The notes under the pieces: generated by a model
The model's database searches: none
What the model was told of the DNA's origin: nothing
The model's input: the letters and a program-made list of their open reading frames with translations, nothing else
NCBI GenBank assembly: GCA_937901285.1
Contig: CALCHI010000552.1
Location: forward strand, 1-27,723
Direction of reading: 5' to 3'
From: UBA8437 sp003445035
GTDB taxonomy: Bacteria > Planctomycetota > Planctomycetia > Planctomycetales > Planctomycetaceae
DNA: 27,723 bases
Shown here: positions 17,223-25,674 of the stretch, in pieces
How the letters are laid out: each line of letters starts with the position of its first letter
How positions within the stretch are numbered: the first letter of the stretch is position 1
Made by a program: the position numbers and the translations under genes

Positions 17223-18245
17223 CTAACGGTCCGGCGTCTGGTTGTCCCCGTTGTCTTCGCCGACCTCGGGATTGACCCAACAGGGCAACGGTTCTCCGGC
17301 GAGACCTGCCAGGAGATTGTTTGCGGCAATTTCGGCCATGCCGTTGCGGCTCGAGATCGTGGCACTGGCGATGTGGGGGACGACCACGCAATTGGGCAGC
17401 GACAGCAGCGGGTCATCGGCCGCCGGAGGCTCGGGGTCGGTGACGTCGAGCCCGGCGGCGAAGATGTCGCCACCGGAGAGGGCGTCGTGGAGATCCTCGC
17501 TGACGTGCAGTGGGCCACGAGCCGAGTTGATGAAGACAGCGGTTGGCTTCATCTTCCCGAATGCCTCGGTGTTGAACATACCGGAGGTGGTGTCGTTGAG
17601 ATCGACGTGAACCGAAACGAAGTCGGACTCGGCCAACAGCGTGTCGAGATCGACCTGTCTCGCCCCCAGTTCCGTTTCGGCCGCCTCGTTGACGTACTGG
17701 TCGTGGTAGAGCACTTGCATGCCCCAACCTCCGTGGCACCGCTTGGCCATCGCGAACCCGATTCGTCCCATTCCGACGATGCCGACGGTTTTTCCACAGA
17801 GGTCCAGCCCGATATGTCCCCGGGGTTCCCATGTCTTCCACGCTCCCGCACGAACGTGGTCGGCGGCTTCGACGATCCGGCGTGCGGCGGTGATCAACAG
17901 GGTGAAGGCCATGTCAGCGGTGGCGTCGGTCAGCACGTTGGGCGTGTGCCCGACACGGATACCCCTGCGAGTCGCCTCGGCGACGTCGATGTTGTTGAAG
18001 CCGACGGCGTAGTTGCTGACGACGGCCAACTGCTCGCCGGCCGCGTCGAAGAACTCGGCATCAACAGCCTCGGTCAGCAGGCTGAGCACCCCGTGGCACC
18101 CGGAGATCTTTTCGAGCAGCAGGTCCCGGGACGGCGGCAGCGGCTCGGTCCAGATCTCGGTGTCACACGCGGCCTGGACGATTTCCAGTCCCGCGTCAGG
18201 GATGTTCCGCGTGACGAAGATTCGGTGCTTGGTGTCGGAGGACAT
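17223..18245 (-). CDS. D-isomer-specific 2-hydroxyacid dehydrogenase
   Basis: 340 residues from ATG 18245, with GGGAG eight bases upstream (18258-18254). An upstream ATG at 18320 adds a 25-residue Arg/Ser-rich stretch not expected for the family. The NAD(P)-binding motif GMGRIG lies at 158-163. The catalytic residues are Arg243 (NSARGP), Glu272 (DPEP) and His291 (PHIAS), the usual Arg-Glu-His set. The closest functional type by pattern is glyoxylate/hydroxypyruvate reductase or a similar D-2-hydroxyacid dehydrogenase, which interconverts a 2-keto acid and a D-2-hydroxy acid. The substrate is not determined. It is cytoplasmic and appears to be the first gene of a minus-strand run that continues into the phosphatase and the two giant exported proteins. 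Confidence 0.93.
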   Translation of the reverse strand: MSSDTKHRIFVTRNIPDAGLEIVQAACDTEIWTEPLPPSRDLLLEKISGCHGVLSLLTEAVDAEFFDAAGEQLAVVSNYAVGFNNIDVAEATRRGIRVGHTPNVLTDATADMAFTLLITAARRIVEAADHVRAGAWKTWEPRGHIGLDLCGKTVGIVGMGRIGFAMAKRCHGGWGMQVLYHDQYVNEAAETELGARQVDLDTLLAESDFVSVHVDLNDTTSGMFNTEAFGKMKPTAVFINSARGPLHVSEDLHDALSGGDIFAAGLDVTDPEPPAADDPLLSLPNCVVVPHIASATISSRNGMAEIAANNLLAGLAGEPLPCWVNPEVGEDNGDNQTPDR

Positions 18246-18385
18246 CGGGGCAACTCCCGAGGAAGGCAGCGTGGATGAGTCACGTATCGACTCCGTTCGC
18301 CTCCTGCGTGACATCCTCAAGGTGGGGAAACGGGGGTGATGTCACGGCCCGGTGTGTGCGGCCTGCCTGCCGCGTGGGCACCTCC

Positions 18386-18415
18386 AGTCTAATCGGGACA
18401 ACCGACCGCTGGCAA
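18386..18415 (-). promoter_or_regulatory. Possible sigma70-type promoter upstream of the 2-hydroxyacid dehydrogenase
   Basis: On the minus strand TTGCCA (18415-18410) and TAGACT (18391-18386) are separated by 18 bases. They match the -35 consensus at 5 of 6 and the -10 consensus at 4 of 6 positions. The site lies in the 182-base gap upstream of the dehydrogenase and would give a leader of roughly 130 bases. Promoter rules in planctomycetes are poorly known, so this is only a candidate. I see nothing else in the gap. Confidence 0.3.
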
Positions 18416-18427
18416 TCACCACATCCC

Positions 18428-20050
18428 TTATCGTCCGTCGCGAATCATTTCACGGGCCGCGTTGCGGCCGCAGGCACCCATCACTCCGCCGCCGGGATGA
18501 GTGGCACTGCCACAGAGGTAGAGGCCGTCCAGGGGCGTGCGGTGGTCGGCCCAGCCGGGGACCGGACGCAGATTGAACAACTGGTGCAACGGCATGGCGC
18601 CCTGGAAGATATTGCCGCCGGTCAGGCCGAAGGTCCGTTCGAGGTCGACCGGCGAAAGCACCTGGTGGTGGAGGACCGAATCGGGAACGTTGGGCGCGTA
18701 GCGGGCAATTTCGGCCAGGCAGCGGTCCAGCAGCGTCTGTCGGGCGTTGTCGTCCCACGGGCCGTCGGCGAGATGGTAGGGAGCGTACTGGACGAACAGC
18801 GACAAAATGTGCTGGCCGTGGGGGGCCAGTGTCGAGTCGACAGAGGTGGGGATGGTCATTTCGACGATGGGCCGTTGCGAGATCTGACCCTGCCGGGCGT
18901 CGTCGTAGGCCGTTTCGAGATACTCGCAGCCGGTACCGATGTGGATTGTGCCGCGATGTTGCGGACCCGGTTCCTCGTGTCCGGGACAGCACAGGAAATC
19001 GGGCAGTTGGTCGACGGCCAGATTGATCTTGGCACTGGCACTCGCATAGTCAATGCGGTCGACAGCGCGGACGAATCCGTCGGGGAGTACCGATTCGGAG
19101 ACCAGGCGGCGGAAGGTCTGGTGTGCGTCAATGTTGCTGGCGACCCGACGGGCGGCGATCGATTTGCCGTCGACGACCACCCCGGTGACTCTGTTGCCAT
19201 CGGTCTCGATCTGTTCCACCGTGCACCCGGTACGGATTTCGACACCCCGCTCGACCGCAGCGGCGGCCAGGGCATTGGAAAGTCCCCCCATGCCTCCTTC
19301 GACGTAGCCCCAGACGCCACGGGCTCCGCCGGCCGACCCCATCACGTGGTGCAGCAGCACGTAGCCAGTGCCCGGAGCCGAGATTGGTTGGAACGTGCCG
19401 ATGATCGCATCGGTTGCGAGTGTGCTCTTGAGAACGTCCGATTCGAACCAGCGGTCGAGAATGGGTCGCGCGGCGCCGGTCAGCAATTCGATCGCCTCGG
19501 GCAAGTCCTCGCCCAGATCTCCCAGGGCCTGGTGAAGCGACCAGGCGGAGCCGGCGTCTCGGATCTTCGAGAAGATCCCCCGTCGGCGCCACGATCGGGG
19601 CAGGGGCAGCAGGTTGGGGGCGGGGCGAGACAGCACCGGTTCGAGTCGTTCGGCAATCCGTTCCAGCAGTGCTTCGTAACGAGGAAACGCTTCGGCGTCA
19701 GACTCGGAGAACTTGGCGATTTCGCGACGGTTCGACTCGTCGTCGGGACCCAGCAGCAACCAGCGACCGTCCTCGGTCGGAGTGAACGACGAGGGGTTGC
19801 GTGGCAGCACGCGGTAGCCGTGCCGGGCCAGTTCGAGGTCCCGTTCGATTTCCGGCAGCAGCAGGCTGACGACATAGCTGGCCGTCGACACCTTGAAGCC
19901 GGGCCAGGGTTCATCGGTCACGCACGCGCCGCCGACGATGTCGCGTCGTTCGAGCACGAGGACACGCCAACCCGCCTCCGCCAGGCCCGCTGCACAGACC
20001 AGGCCATTGTGGCCGGCGCCGATGATCACACAGTCAAACGTGGTCGTCAT
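18428..20050 (-). CDS. FAD-dependent oxidoreductase of the PYROXD2/phytoene-dehydrogenase type
   Basis: 540 residues from ATG 20050. The N-terminus has the dinucleotide-binding fold (VIIGAGHNGLVCAAGLAEAG, then VLVLERRDIVGGAC), and the C-terminus has the matching FAD-closing motif (GLYLCGSATHPGGGVMGACG). Length and motif order fit the CrtI-like amine-oxidase superfamily, and most closely the PYROXD2 group rather than a dedicated carotenoid desaturase. No carotenoid genes are nearby, so a carotenoid role is not supported by context. The substrate is unknown. The start lies inside the 3' end of the upstream Gfo/Idh/MocA gene (17-base overlap), so co-expression is likely. No signal peptide is visible. 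Confidence 0.92.
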   Translation of the reverse strand: MTTTFDCVIIGAGHNGLVCAAGLAEAGWRVLVLERRDIVGGACVTDEPWPGFKVSTASYVVSLLLPEIERDLELARHGYRVLPRNPSSFTPTEDGRWLLLGPDDESNRREIAKFSESDAEAFPRYEALLERIAERLEPVLSRPAPNLLPLPRSWRRRGIFSKIRDAGSAWSLHQALGDLGEDLPEAIELLTGAARPILDRWFESDVLKSTLATDAIIGTFQPISAPGTGYVLLHHVMGSAGGARGVWGYVEGGMGGLSNALAAAAVERGVEIRTGCTVEQIETDGNRVTGVVVDGKSIAARRVASNIDAHQTFRRLVSESVLPDGFVRAVDRIDYASASAKINLAVDQLPDFLCCPGHEEPGPQHRGTIHIGTGCEYLETAYDDARQGQISQRPIVEMTIPTSVDSTLAPHGQHILSLFVQYAPYHLADGPWDDNARQTLLDRCLAEIARYAPNVPDSVLHHQVLSPVDLERTFGLTGGNIFQGAMPLHQLFNLRPVPGWADHRTPLDGLYLCGSATHPGGGVMGACGRNAAREMIRDGR

Positions 20051-21350
20051 GACCGGTCTCGGCCAGTGTCATCGCTTCGATGTCGTCGCCGAATCCTCCG
20101 TCGCCCTCGTCCCAGGTCACCTCGCGACCCAGCCGGTGGGCAAGATTGCCCAGGTGGCACAGCGTGGTGCTGGTGGCACCGGTGGCGATGTCGGCGCGGG
20201 GCATTTCCCTGGAGCGGAGACAATCGATGAAGTTGGCCAGGTGATCGTCATCAGCCCGGTGACCGTCACTGACGGGGGCCTCGCTGCGACCGTAGATCTT
20301 GTAGCCGCCGCGGTCGATGACCAGCGTTCCGAGTTCTCCGTAGAACGCGGTTCCCTCGCTGCGGCCCTCGGGGCCGCGAGTGCTCCACAGCCGGTGTTCC
20401 CAGGCGATGGTGGCATCGGGATAGTCGAACTGGACACAGAGCGTGTCGGGGGTCTGACGGTCGTCGTGGAAATGGTAGATGCCTCCGCTGGCCGAGACGC
20501 GGGTGGGCAGTTCCAGGCCGAGTCCCCAGCGAGCCGTGTCGAGGGTGTGGACGCCATAGCGGCCCAGCGCCCCGGTGCCGAAATCCCAGAACCACTGCCA
20601 GCTGCCGTGGAACCGGGCTGGATGGAATGGACGTTCCGCAGCAGAACCCAGCCAGGCGGTGTAGTCGACTCCGGAGGGGGCATCGGTCTCGGATCGCGTG
20701 CCGATCGACTTGCCGCGGTGCACAGTCCAGGCGCGAGCCAGTCGCACGCGACCGATTTCCCCAGCGTGCAGCAGGTCGATGGCTTCACGAAAATGGCGAC
20801 CGCTGCGTTGCTGGAGCCCACACTGGATCACGCGGCCGGTCGTGCGGGCCGTATCGATCATCGCCCGCGATTCCTGGATGGTTCGCGACACCGGGGCCTC
20901 GACGAAGACGTCCATGCCGGCCAGGCAGGCCAGTTGGGTCATCGTTGCGTGATGGTGATCGGGTGTGGCGATCACCACCGCATCGAGGTCGTCTCGATCG
21001 ATCACGCGACGGAAGTCTGAGAGATATTCGGGGGCAAATCCCTGGGCGTCGACGATCCGCGGTACGGCGGTTGCCAGTACGGAGGGATCGACGTCACAGA
21101 GCACGGGGACGTCGGTGTCACTGCGGGCGGCAAGTCGGGTGGCGAGTTCGAGTCCACGTCGGCGGGTGCCGATCACCGCGATCGCAATCCGCTCGTTGGG
21201 TGATGCCGATGTTCGGCCCGATGAGAGGGCGACCACCCCGGCCGCGGTAGCTCCGGCCACCGCAGCGTTCTTGGCGCTGTGGCCGAGAAATTCTCGGCGA
21301 CTCAGGTCGTCATGATCGGCCGGGACCGGGTGCGTCGATTCGGTGGACAT
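20034..21350 (-). CDS. Tat-exported Gfo/Idh/MocA-family protein with altered active-site motifs
   Basis: 438 residues from ATG 21350. A twin-arginine signal (SRREFLG at 17-23, then an Ala/Gly/Val-rich core) suggests folded export. The Rossmann domain (about 53-175) and the family's C-terminal domain (from about 195, with GRYGVHTLDTARWGL) identify it as a Gfo/Idh/MocA oxidoreductase, a family that usually acts on sugars or sugar-like alcohols with a bound NAD(P). Two departures stand out. The nucleotide-binding loop reads GTRRRG at 61-66 rather than a GxGxxG pattern. The usual EKP motif reads EAP, with Ala152 where the family has its catalytic Lys. It may therefore be inactive, use a different mechanism, or act as a binding protein. 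Its 3' end overlaps the FAD oxidoreductase gene. Confidence 0.92.
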   Translation of the reverse strand: MSTESTHPVPADHDDLSRREFLGHSAKNAAVAGATAAGVVALSSGRTSASPNERIAIAVIGTRRRGLELATRLAARSDTDVPVLCDVDPSVLATAVPRIVDAQGFAPEYLSDFRRVIDRDDLDAVVIATPDHHHATMTQLACLAGMDVFVEAPVSRTIQESRAMIDTARTTGRVIQCGLQQRSGRHFREAIDLLHAGEIGRVRLARAWTVHRGKSIGTRSETDAPSGVDYTAWLGSAAERPFHPARFHGSWQWFWDFGTGALGRYGVHTLDTARWGLGLELPTRVSASGGIYHFHDDRQTPDTLCVQFDYPDATIAWEHRLWSTRGPEGRSEGTAFYGELGTLVIDRGGYKIYGRSEAPVSDGHRADDDHLANFIDCLRSREMPRADIATGATSTTLCHLGNLAHRLGREVTWDEGDGGFGDDIEAMTLAETGHDDHV

Positions 21351-21482
21351 GACGCCAGTGTAGCAATGCCCTTCGGGGGGCCGCCAGTGGCGACCGTCGC
21401 GACGGATCTTGACACCCTTGGAGGTTTGTGAGACGACTCCGTCGGCAACCGGAATTTCATACCGGAGAAGGAGTTGGAACCG
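21351..21482. other. Divergent intergenic region
   Basis: These 132 bases separate the Gfo/Idh/MocA gene (minus) from the small membrane-protein gene (plus) and must contain at least one start region. A TTGACA occurs at 21409-21414 on the plus strand, but no good -10 lies 15-19 bases away. A short inverted pair, CCGG...CCGG, occurs around 21449-21465 just before the ribosome-binding site. No regulator site can be named. Confidence 0.4.
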
Positions 21483-21716
21483 ATGGACGGACTGAGGCGG
21501 ACCATCCGCCGTTGCCTGGGGCTGGGCGGGATCCTGCTGGCCACGCTGTTGATATCGGCCGGTCTGCTTGCGGTGTTTTCGGCCGCCGGAGATCGCGTGG
21601 TCGAGAAGGTGATGACGGTGATTGCCGCGGTGTCGTTGCTGGCCGTTCTGGTCGACGGTGTCGTGTTGCTGGTCGTCGTCGGATTGGCCGCGAGCCGCTC
21701 GATCGAGGACTCGTAG
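21483..21716 (+). CDS. Small two-helix membrane protein of unknown function
   Basis: 77 residues from ATG 21483, preceded by a strong ribosome-binding site (GGAG at 21464-21467 and AAGGAG at 21468-21473, nine bases before the ATG). A TTG at 21474 would add three residues but sits directly against the AAGGAG. After a basic N-terminus (GLRRTIRR) come two hydrophobic helices (about residues 13-33 and 43-70) and a short charged tail. It matches no family I recognise. It is the only plus-strand gene in this part of the window, divergent from the Gfo/Idh/MocA gene and ending nine bases from the convergent purL stop. Confidence 0.7.
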   Translation: MDGLRRTIRRCLGLGGILLATLLISAGLLAVFSAAGDRVVEKVMTVIAAVSLLAVLVDGVVLLVVVGLAASRSIEDS

Positions 21717-21725
21717 CCGGGCGGT

Positions 21726-24644
21726 TCAATTCCAGTCCAGCGGGGCCTGCCAGGCCTGTTTGAGGTCGGCCAGCGACGTGTCGACCAGTGTTCGGCCGTC
21801 GTCGCTGATGATCTCCAGACGGTCGCCGTCGTTGGTGGTTCCCACCTGGACCACCGGTTGCCCCTCGACCGCCTCCCGGAAAGTCGATTCGCTCTCCGCG
21901 GTCACCTCGACCAGGAAACGGGTGGGGCTTTCCGAGAACAACAACTCGGCGGCCTGGAGTCCGTCGGACACGGTGGCGAGTTCATCCAGGTTGAGCGAAA
22001 CGCCGATTCCTCCGGCGAAAGCCATCTCGGCGGCCGCCACGGCGAGGCCGCCTTCGCTGAGGTCGTGGCAACTGCGGACCGACCCGGAACCGATAGCGGC
22101 GTGGAGCCGGACGAGCCGTTCGGGTGCGGTGTCGAGGTCGACGCGGGGGACCGATCCACCGCCGAGCGAGTTGACCAGCGCGATGTGGCTTCCACCGAGT
22201 TCCTTGCGGGTGTGTCCGACCAGCAACAGACGGTTGCCGGACTGCTTGAGGTCCATCGAGACGACCCGGGAAATGTCCTCGACCTGCCCCAGGGCGCTGA
22301 TCAACAGCGTCGAGGGGATGGCGACGTTTTGTCGTTGTCCGGATTCGTCATCCCAGGCGAACTCGTTGTTCAGGCTGTCCTTGCCACTGATGAACGGTGT
22401 GCCGAAGGCGATGGCGGCGTCGTAGCAACCCAGGGCTGCCCGGACCAGTGTCCCCAGCGTCTCGGGACGTTCGGTGTTGCCCCAGCAGAAGTTGTCGAGG
22501 ATCGCGATCCGTGTGGGGTCGGCACCGGTCGCGATGCAGTTCCGCAGGGCCTCGTCGATCGCGGCGATGGCCATCCAGTAGGGGTCGAGGTCACCGTAGT
22601 GGGGGTTGATTCCACAGGAGACAACCAGGCCGCGGGCCGATTCGAGGTCGGGGCGAACAACCGCGGCGTCGGACGGGCCATCGTCGGCGGCACCGACGAG
22701 CGGCTTCAGCACGCTGCCGGCCTGCACCTCGTGGTCGTACTGCCGGATCACCCATTCCTTGCTGCAGACGTTCAGTGATCCGAGAATCGCCAGCAGGTCC
22801 TCGTCCCAGCGGTCCCGGGACGGCAGTTCGAGAGGTTCCTCTGGCGGGGGCGTGTAAACGGCCTCGCGGATGACCGGTGGCCGTCCGTCGTGGAGGAACT
22901 TCATCGTGACGTCACCGACGAGCGTGTCGTTGTACTTCAGCACCAGTCGACCGGTGTCCTGGAATTCACCGATCACCGCGGCTTCCACCCCCTCGGAATC
23001 GCACAGCGAGTGGAATTCGTCCCAGTTCTCTGGTGGCACGGCCAGCACCATCCGTTCCTGGGCCTCGGAGATCCAGATTTCGGTGTAGGAGAGGCCCTCG
23101 TACTTCAGCGGCGCCCGGTCCAGCCAGACCTCAACCCCCAGTTCCTCTCCCATCTCGCCGACGGCACTGCTGAAACCGCCGGCTCCGCAATCGGTGATCG
23201 CCGAGTAGAGCTTCCGGTCACGGGCCTCGAGCACCACATCGACGACCATCTTTTCGGTGATGGCGTTTCCGATCTGAACCGCGCCGCCGGAGAGTTCCTC
23301 GCTCTCGTCTGTCAATTCGGCCGATGAGAACGTGGCTCCGTGGATCCCGTCACGGCCGGTCCGGCCGCCGACGGTCACGACCAGGTCACCGGGGCGAGCG
23401 GCCTTGGTCGACAGGCCGACCGGAATCGTGGCCACGTTGCCACAGAAGACCAGGGGATTGCCCAGGAAGCGGTCGTCGAAGCAGATGGCTCCGTTGACGG
23501 TTGGGATGCCCATCCGGTTGCCGTAGTCACGAACACCGGAGACCACCCCTCGCATCACACTACGCGGATGCAGCACTCCGGGCGGCAGTTCTTCGACGGG
23601 GGTGTCCGGCCGTGCGAAACAGAAGACGTCGGTGTTGCAGACCGGGCGGGCCCCCATTCCGGTTCCCAGCGGGTCGCGGATTACACCACCAAGTCCCGTG
23701 TTGGCTCCGCCGTAGGGCTCGAGGGCCGAGGGATGGTTGTGTGTCTCGACTTTGAAGCAGACGTCGAGGGTGTCGTGAAACGTCACGATCCCGGCGTTGT
23801 CGCGAAAGACGCTGACGCACCAGTCGTCATCTCCGAGTCGCTCGCGGATCACCGTTGTCGCTTCGAAGATGGTCTCCTTGAGCATCTGGTCGAAGTGCCG
23901 TTCGGTGGATTCGTCCTGGTAGTGGATCCGGCCGCCCAGCGTCTTGTGCGAACAGTGTTCGCTCCAGGTCTGCGCGATCGTCTCGAGTTCGATGTCCGTG
24001 GGGTCGCGATCCAGGGAGGTGAAGTGGTCACGGATGGTCCGCATTTCCTCGAGCGAGAGGTAGAGTTGCCCGTCCCGGCTCTGCCGTTGGAGTGCGTCAT
24101 CGTCCATGTCGCGAAGTGCGACACTCTGGAGTTGGAACGTGTAGTCGCTGCCCAGGGCGATCGAGTCGATCGCCAGGGGGCCCTCGACGATGTGTTCGAT
24201 CGCGTCGTTGGCCAGCACCCGTTCGGCCAGGCGAGCCAGGTCGGTTGCTGATGCGTCGGAGTTGACGCGGTACTTGCGGCAGGTGGCCACCGCCTCGACG
24301 GGCAGGCCGAGTTCTCCCAGGGCCTTCAGGGTGCTCTGGGCAACGTTGTCGGTGACACCGGGCTTGAAGAGCACGTTGATCAGTTGGTTGCCGTCGTCGG
24401 TCGGAGAATCGGCGGATCCGTCGAGCGAGCGGATGGAATGGTCCTCGACGATGGCATCGACCAGCAGCGTGCCGGCGGTCTCAGCGACACGGTCGCTGCC
24501 GGCATCGGTTTCGATCAGGAAGCTCCGCGAGGCATGGACATCACGGACGGTGGTGATGCCCAGGTCGCGGCCGGCCGAGATCACTCGGGCCGCTTCGCGG
24601 TCGGTTTCGTTGGCCGAGGGTCGGACTTCGATTTCCCAGAGCAT
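21726..24644 (-). CDS. purL: Phosphoribosylformylglycinamidine synthase, PurL with PurS-like N-terminal extension
   Basis: 972 residues from ATG 24644 with AGGGA just upstream. It catalyses the ATP- and glutamine-dependent conversion of FGAR to FGAM in purine synthesis. The synthetase domains carry the typical QTWSEHCSHKT (about 225-235), FKVETHNHPSALEPYGGANT (about 297-316), a TDCGAGGFSSAVGEMG segment, and SGKDSLNNEF in the C-terminal half. Residues about 1-160 hold two PurS-like halves; the second contains INVLFKPGVTDN, close to the PurS pattern. No glutaminase domain is present, so a separate PurQ must supply ammonia. This is longer than a stand-alone small PurL (about 740 residues) and shorter than the full large type (about 1300). 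It lies 57 bases downstream of tyrA. Confidence 0.95.
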   Translation of the reverse strand: MLWEIEVRPSANETDREAARVISAGRDLGITTVRDVHASRSFLIETDAGSDRVAETAGTLLVDAIVEDHSIRSLDGSADSPTDDGNQLINVLFKPGVTDNVAQSTLKALGELGLPVEAVATCRKYRVNSDASATDLARLAERVLANDAIEHIVEGPLAIDSIALGSDYTFQLQSVALRDMDDDALQRQSRDGQLYLSLEEMRTIRDHFTSLDRDPTDIELETIAQTWSEHCSHKTLGGRIHYQDESTERHFDQMLKETIFEATTVIRERLGDDDWCVSVFRDNAGIVTFHDTLDVCFKVETHNHPSALEPYGGANTGLGGVIRDPLGTGMGARPVCNTDVFCFARPDTPVEELPPGVLHPRSVMRGVVSGVRDYGNRMGIPTVNGAICFDDRFLGNPLVFCGNVATIPVGLSTKAARPGDLVVTVGGRTGRDGIHGATFSSAELTDESEELSGGAVQIGNAITEKMVVDVVLEARDRKLYSAITDCGAGGFSSAVGEMGEELGVEVWLDRAPLKYEGLSYTEIWISEAQERMVLAVPPENWDEFHSLCDSEGVEAAVIGEFQDTGRLVLKYNDTLVGDVTMKFLHDGRPPVIREAVYTPPPEEPLELPSRDRWDEDLLAILGSLNVCSKEWVIRQYDHEVQAGSVLKPLVGAADDGPSDAAVVRPDLESARGLVVSCGINPHYGDLDPYWMAIAAIDEALRNCIATGADPTRIAILDNFCWGNTERPETLGTLVRAALGCYDAAIAFGTPFISGKDSLNNEFAWDDESGQRQNVAIPSTLLISALGQVEDISRVVSMDLKQSGNRLLLVGHTRKELGGSHIALVNSLGGGSVPRVDLDTAPERLVRLHAAIGSGSVRSCHDLSEGGLAVAAAEMAFAGGIGVSLNLDELATVSDGLQAAELLFSESPTRFLVEVTAESESTFREAVEGQPVVQVGTTNDGDRLEIISDDGRTLVDTSLADLKQAWQAPLDWN

Positions 24645-24701
24645 GCCATCCCTGGACGGGTCGGGGTCGGTCGCGACGGCGGGTCGGGAGCACCTCCCGG
24701 C

Positions 24702-25568
24702 TCAACCCAGTCCGTCGCGTTTCCTTTTGGCCTCTTCGAGCAGCTTTTGCAAGGCGCAACCGTCGTCGCGTCGGAGTCCGTCGGAGAATTCTTTGAGCTG
24801 AGCTTGGAACCGGTCCAGCGCGGTTGTGATGGCGGACGAGTTGTGCTGGAAGATCGGGACCCACAATGCCGGGTCGCCGGCGGCGATTCGGGTGGTGTCC
24901 CGCAGCCCGGTGGCCGACAGTTCGGTGTCCTCCTCAGACAACGAACCGGCCAACGCGGCGGCGACCAGGTGCGGCAGGTGGCTGGTCCGTGCCAGTGCCT
25001 GGTCGTGCTCGTTCGGGGTGCGGCGGTGCACCACGGCACCCAGTGCCGTCCAGAAAGTTTCGAGCCGTGCCATCTCGGTCGGATTGGCGTTCGACTGGGG
25101 TGTCAAGACGCAGACCTTTCGGTCGAACAGGTCGGGATCGGCGTGTTCAAATCCCTGCCGCGTCGAGCCGGCCAGGGGATGGGACCCGATGAAAGCCGGG
25201 CCATGGACCCCGTCCAGGTCGGCGAGTTCCTGGCAGAGTGCCCGCTTGGTGCTCCCCGCATCGGTCAGCAACGATGTCTCGGACATCACCTCGGCCAGCG
25301 CGCGAACATCCTGAGCGATCCGGTCGACGGGGGTGCAGACGACGGCGAGATCAGCGTCCGCAGCCACGGCGACATCGGTCGATCCCTCGTCGATCAGGCC
25401 GGCCTCGACCGCTTCAGCCAGCCGCTTCTCGGTTCGCCCAATTCCGACAATCCGTCCGGCGACGTGTCGTTGGCGGGCGGCGGCGGCGATCGAGCCACCG
25501 ATCAATCCCACGCCCGTGATGGCGAGGGTGGCCAGGAACGGTTCGGAGGGTACGGACGACTCGGACAT
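24702..25568 (-). CDS. tyrA: Prephenate dehydrogenase (tyrosine biosynthesis)
   Basis: 288 residues from ATG 25568. The frame reaches 25727, but that part overlaps the upstream DUF1501 gene and lacks family similarity. The NAD(P)-binding loop GVGLIGGS (19-26), the SHPLAGS motif (129-135), SHLPHLVAAAL (196-206) and GLRDTTRIAAGD (221-232) are all as expected for prephenate/arogenate dehydrogenase. The enzyme oxidatively decarboxylates prephenate to 4-hydroxyphenylpyruvate; arogenate as substrate cannot be excluded. No chorismate mutase or ACT domain is attached. No clear ribosome-binding site precedes the start, and the 106-base gap upstream suggests its own promoter, though I found none I would defend. 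Confidence 0.92.
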   Translation of the reverse strand: MSESSVPSEPFLATLAITGVGLIGGSIAAAARQRHVAGRIVGIGRTEKRLAEAVEAGLIDEGSTDVAVAADADLAVVCTPVDRIAQDVRALAEVMSETSLLTDAGSTKRALCQELADLDGVHGPAFIGSHPLAGSTRQGFEHADPDLFDRKVCVLTPQSNANPTEMARLETFWTALGAVVHRRTPNEHDQALARTSHLPHLVAAALAGSLSEEDTELSATGLRDTTRIAAGDPALWVPIFQHNSSAITTALDRFQAQLKEFSDGLRRDDGCALQKLLEEAKRKRDGLG

Positions 25569-25674
25569 CAGGCTGTCGGGGCGGTGTGAGGTGGATGAGT
25601 CTCCGGATCGTAACCAACCCAACCGACTGGTGACAGTTGCGGGTGTCCGGCGACAACTTGCCCGGCCCTGGAGT

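Noticed and set aside
17185..17391. Extended start of the phosphatase frame
   Set aside because: The extension overlaps the dehydrogenase gene and is Arg-rich shadow sequence. The GTG at 17184 has a good ribosome-binding site and gives the usual family length.
18275..20230. Long plus-strand open frame of 651 codons opposite the FAD oxidoreductase
   Set aside because: The minus strand carries clear FAD-binding motifs at both ends. The plus frame has no recognisable domain.
21409..21437. TTGACA as a -35 box for the small membrane-protein gene
   Set aside because: No acceptable -10 hexamer lies 15-19 bases downstream, so it is probably chance.
25569..25674. Promoter-like hexamers upstream of tyrA
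   Set aside because: The best pair (CTGTCA and TACGAT, 18-base spacing) matches only 4 of 6 positions each, too weak to annotate.
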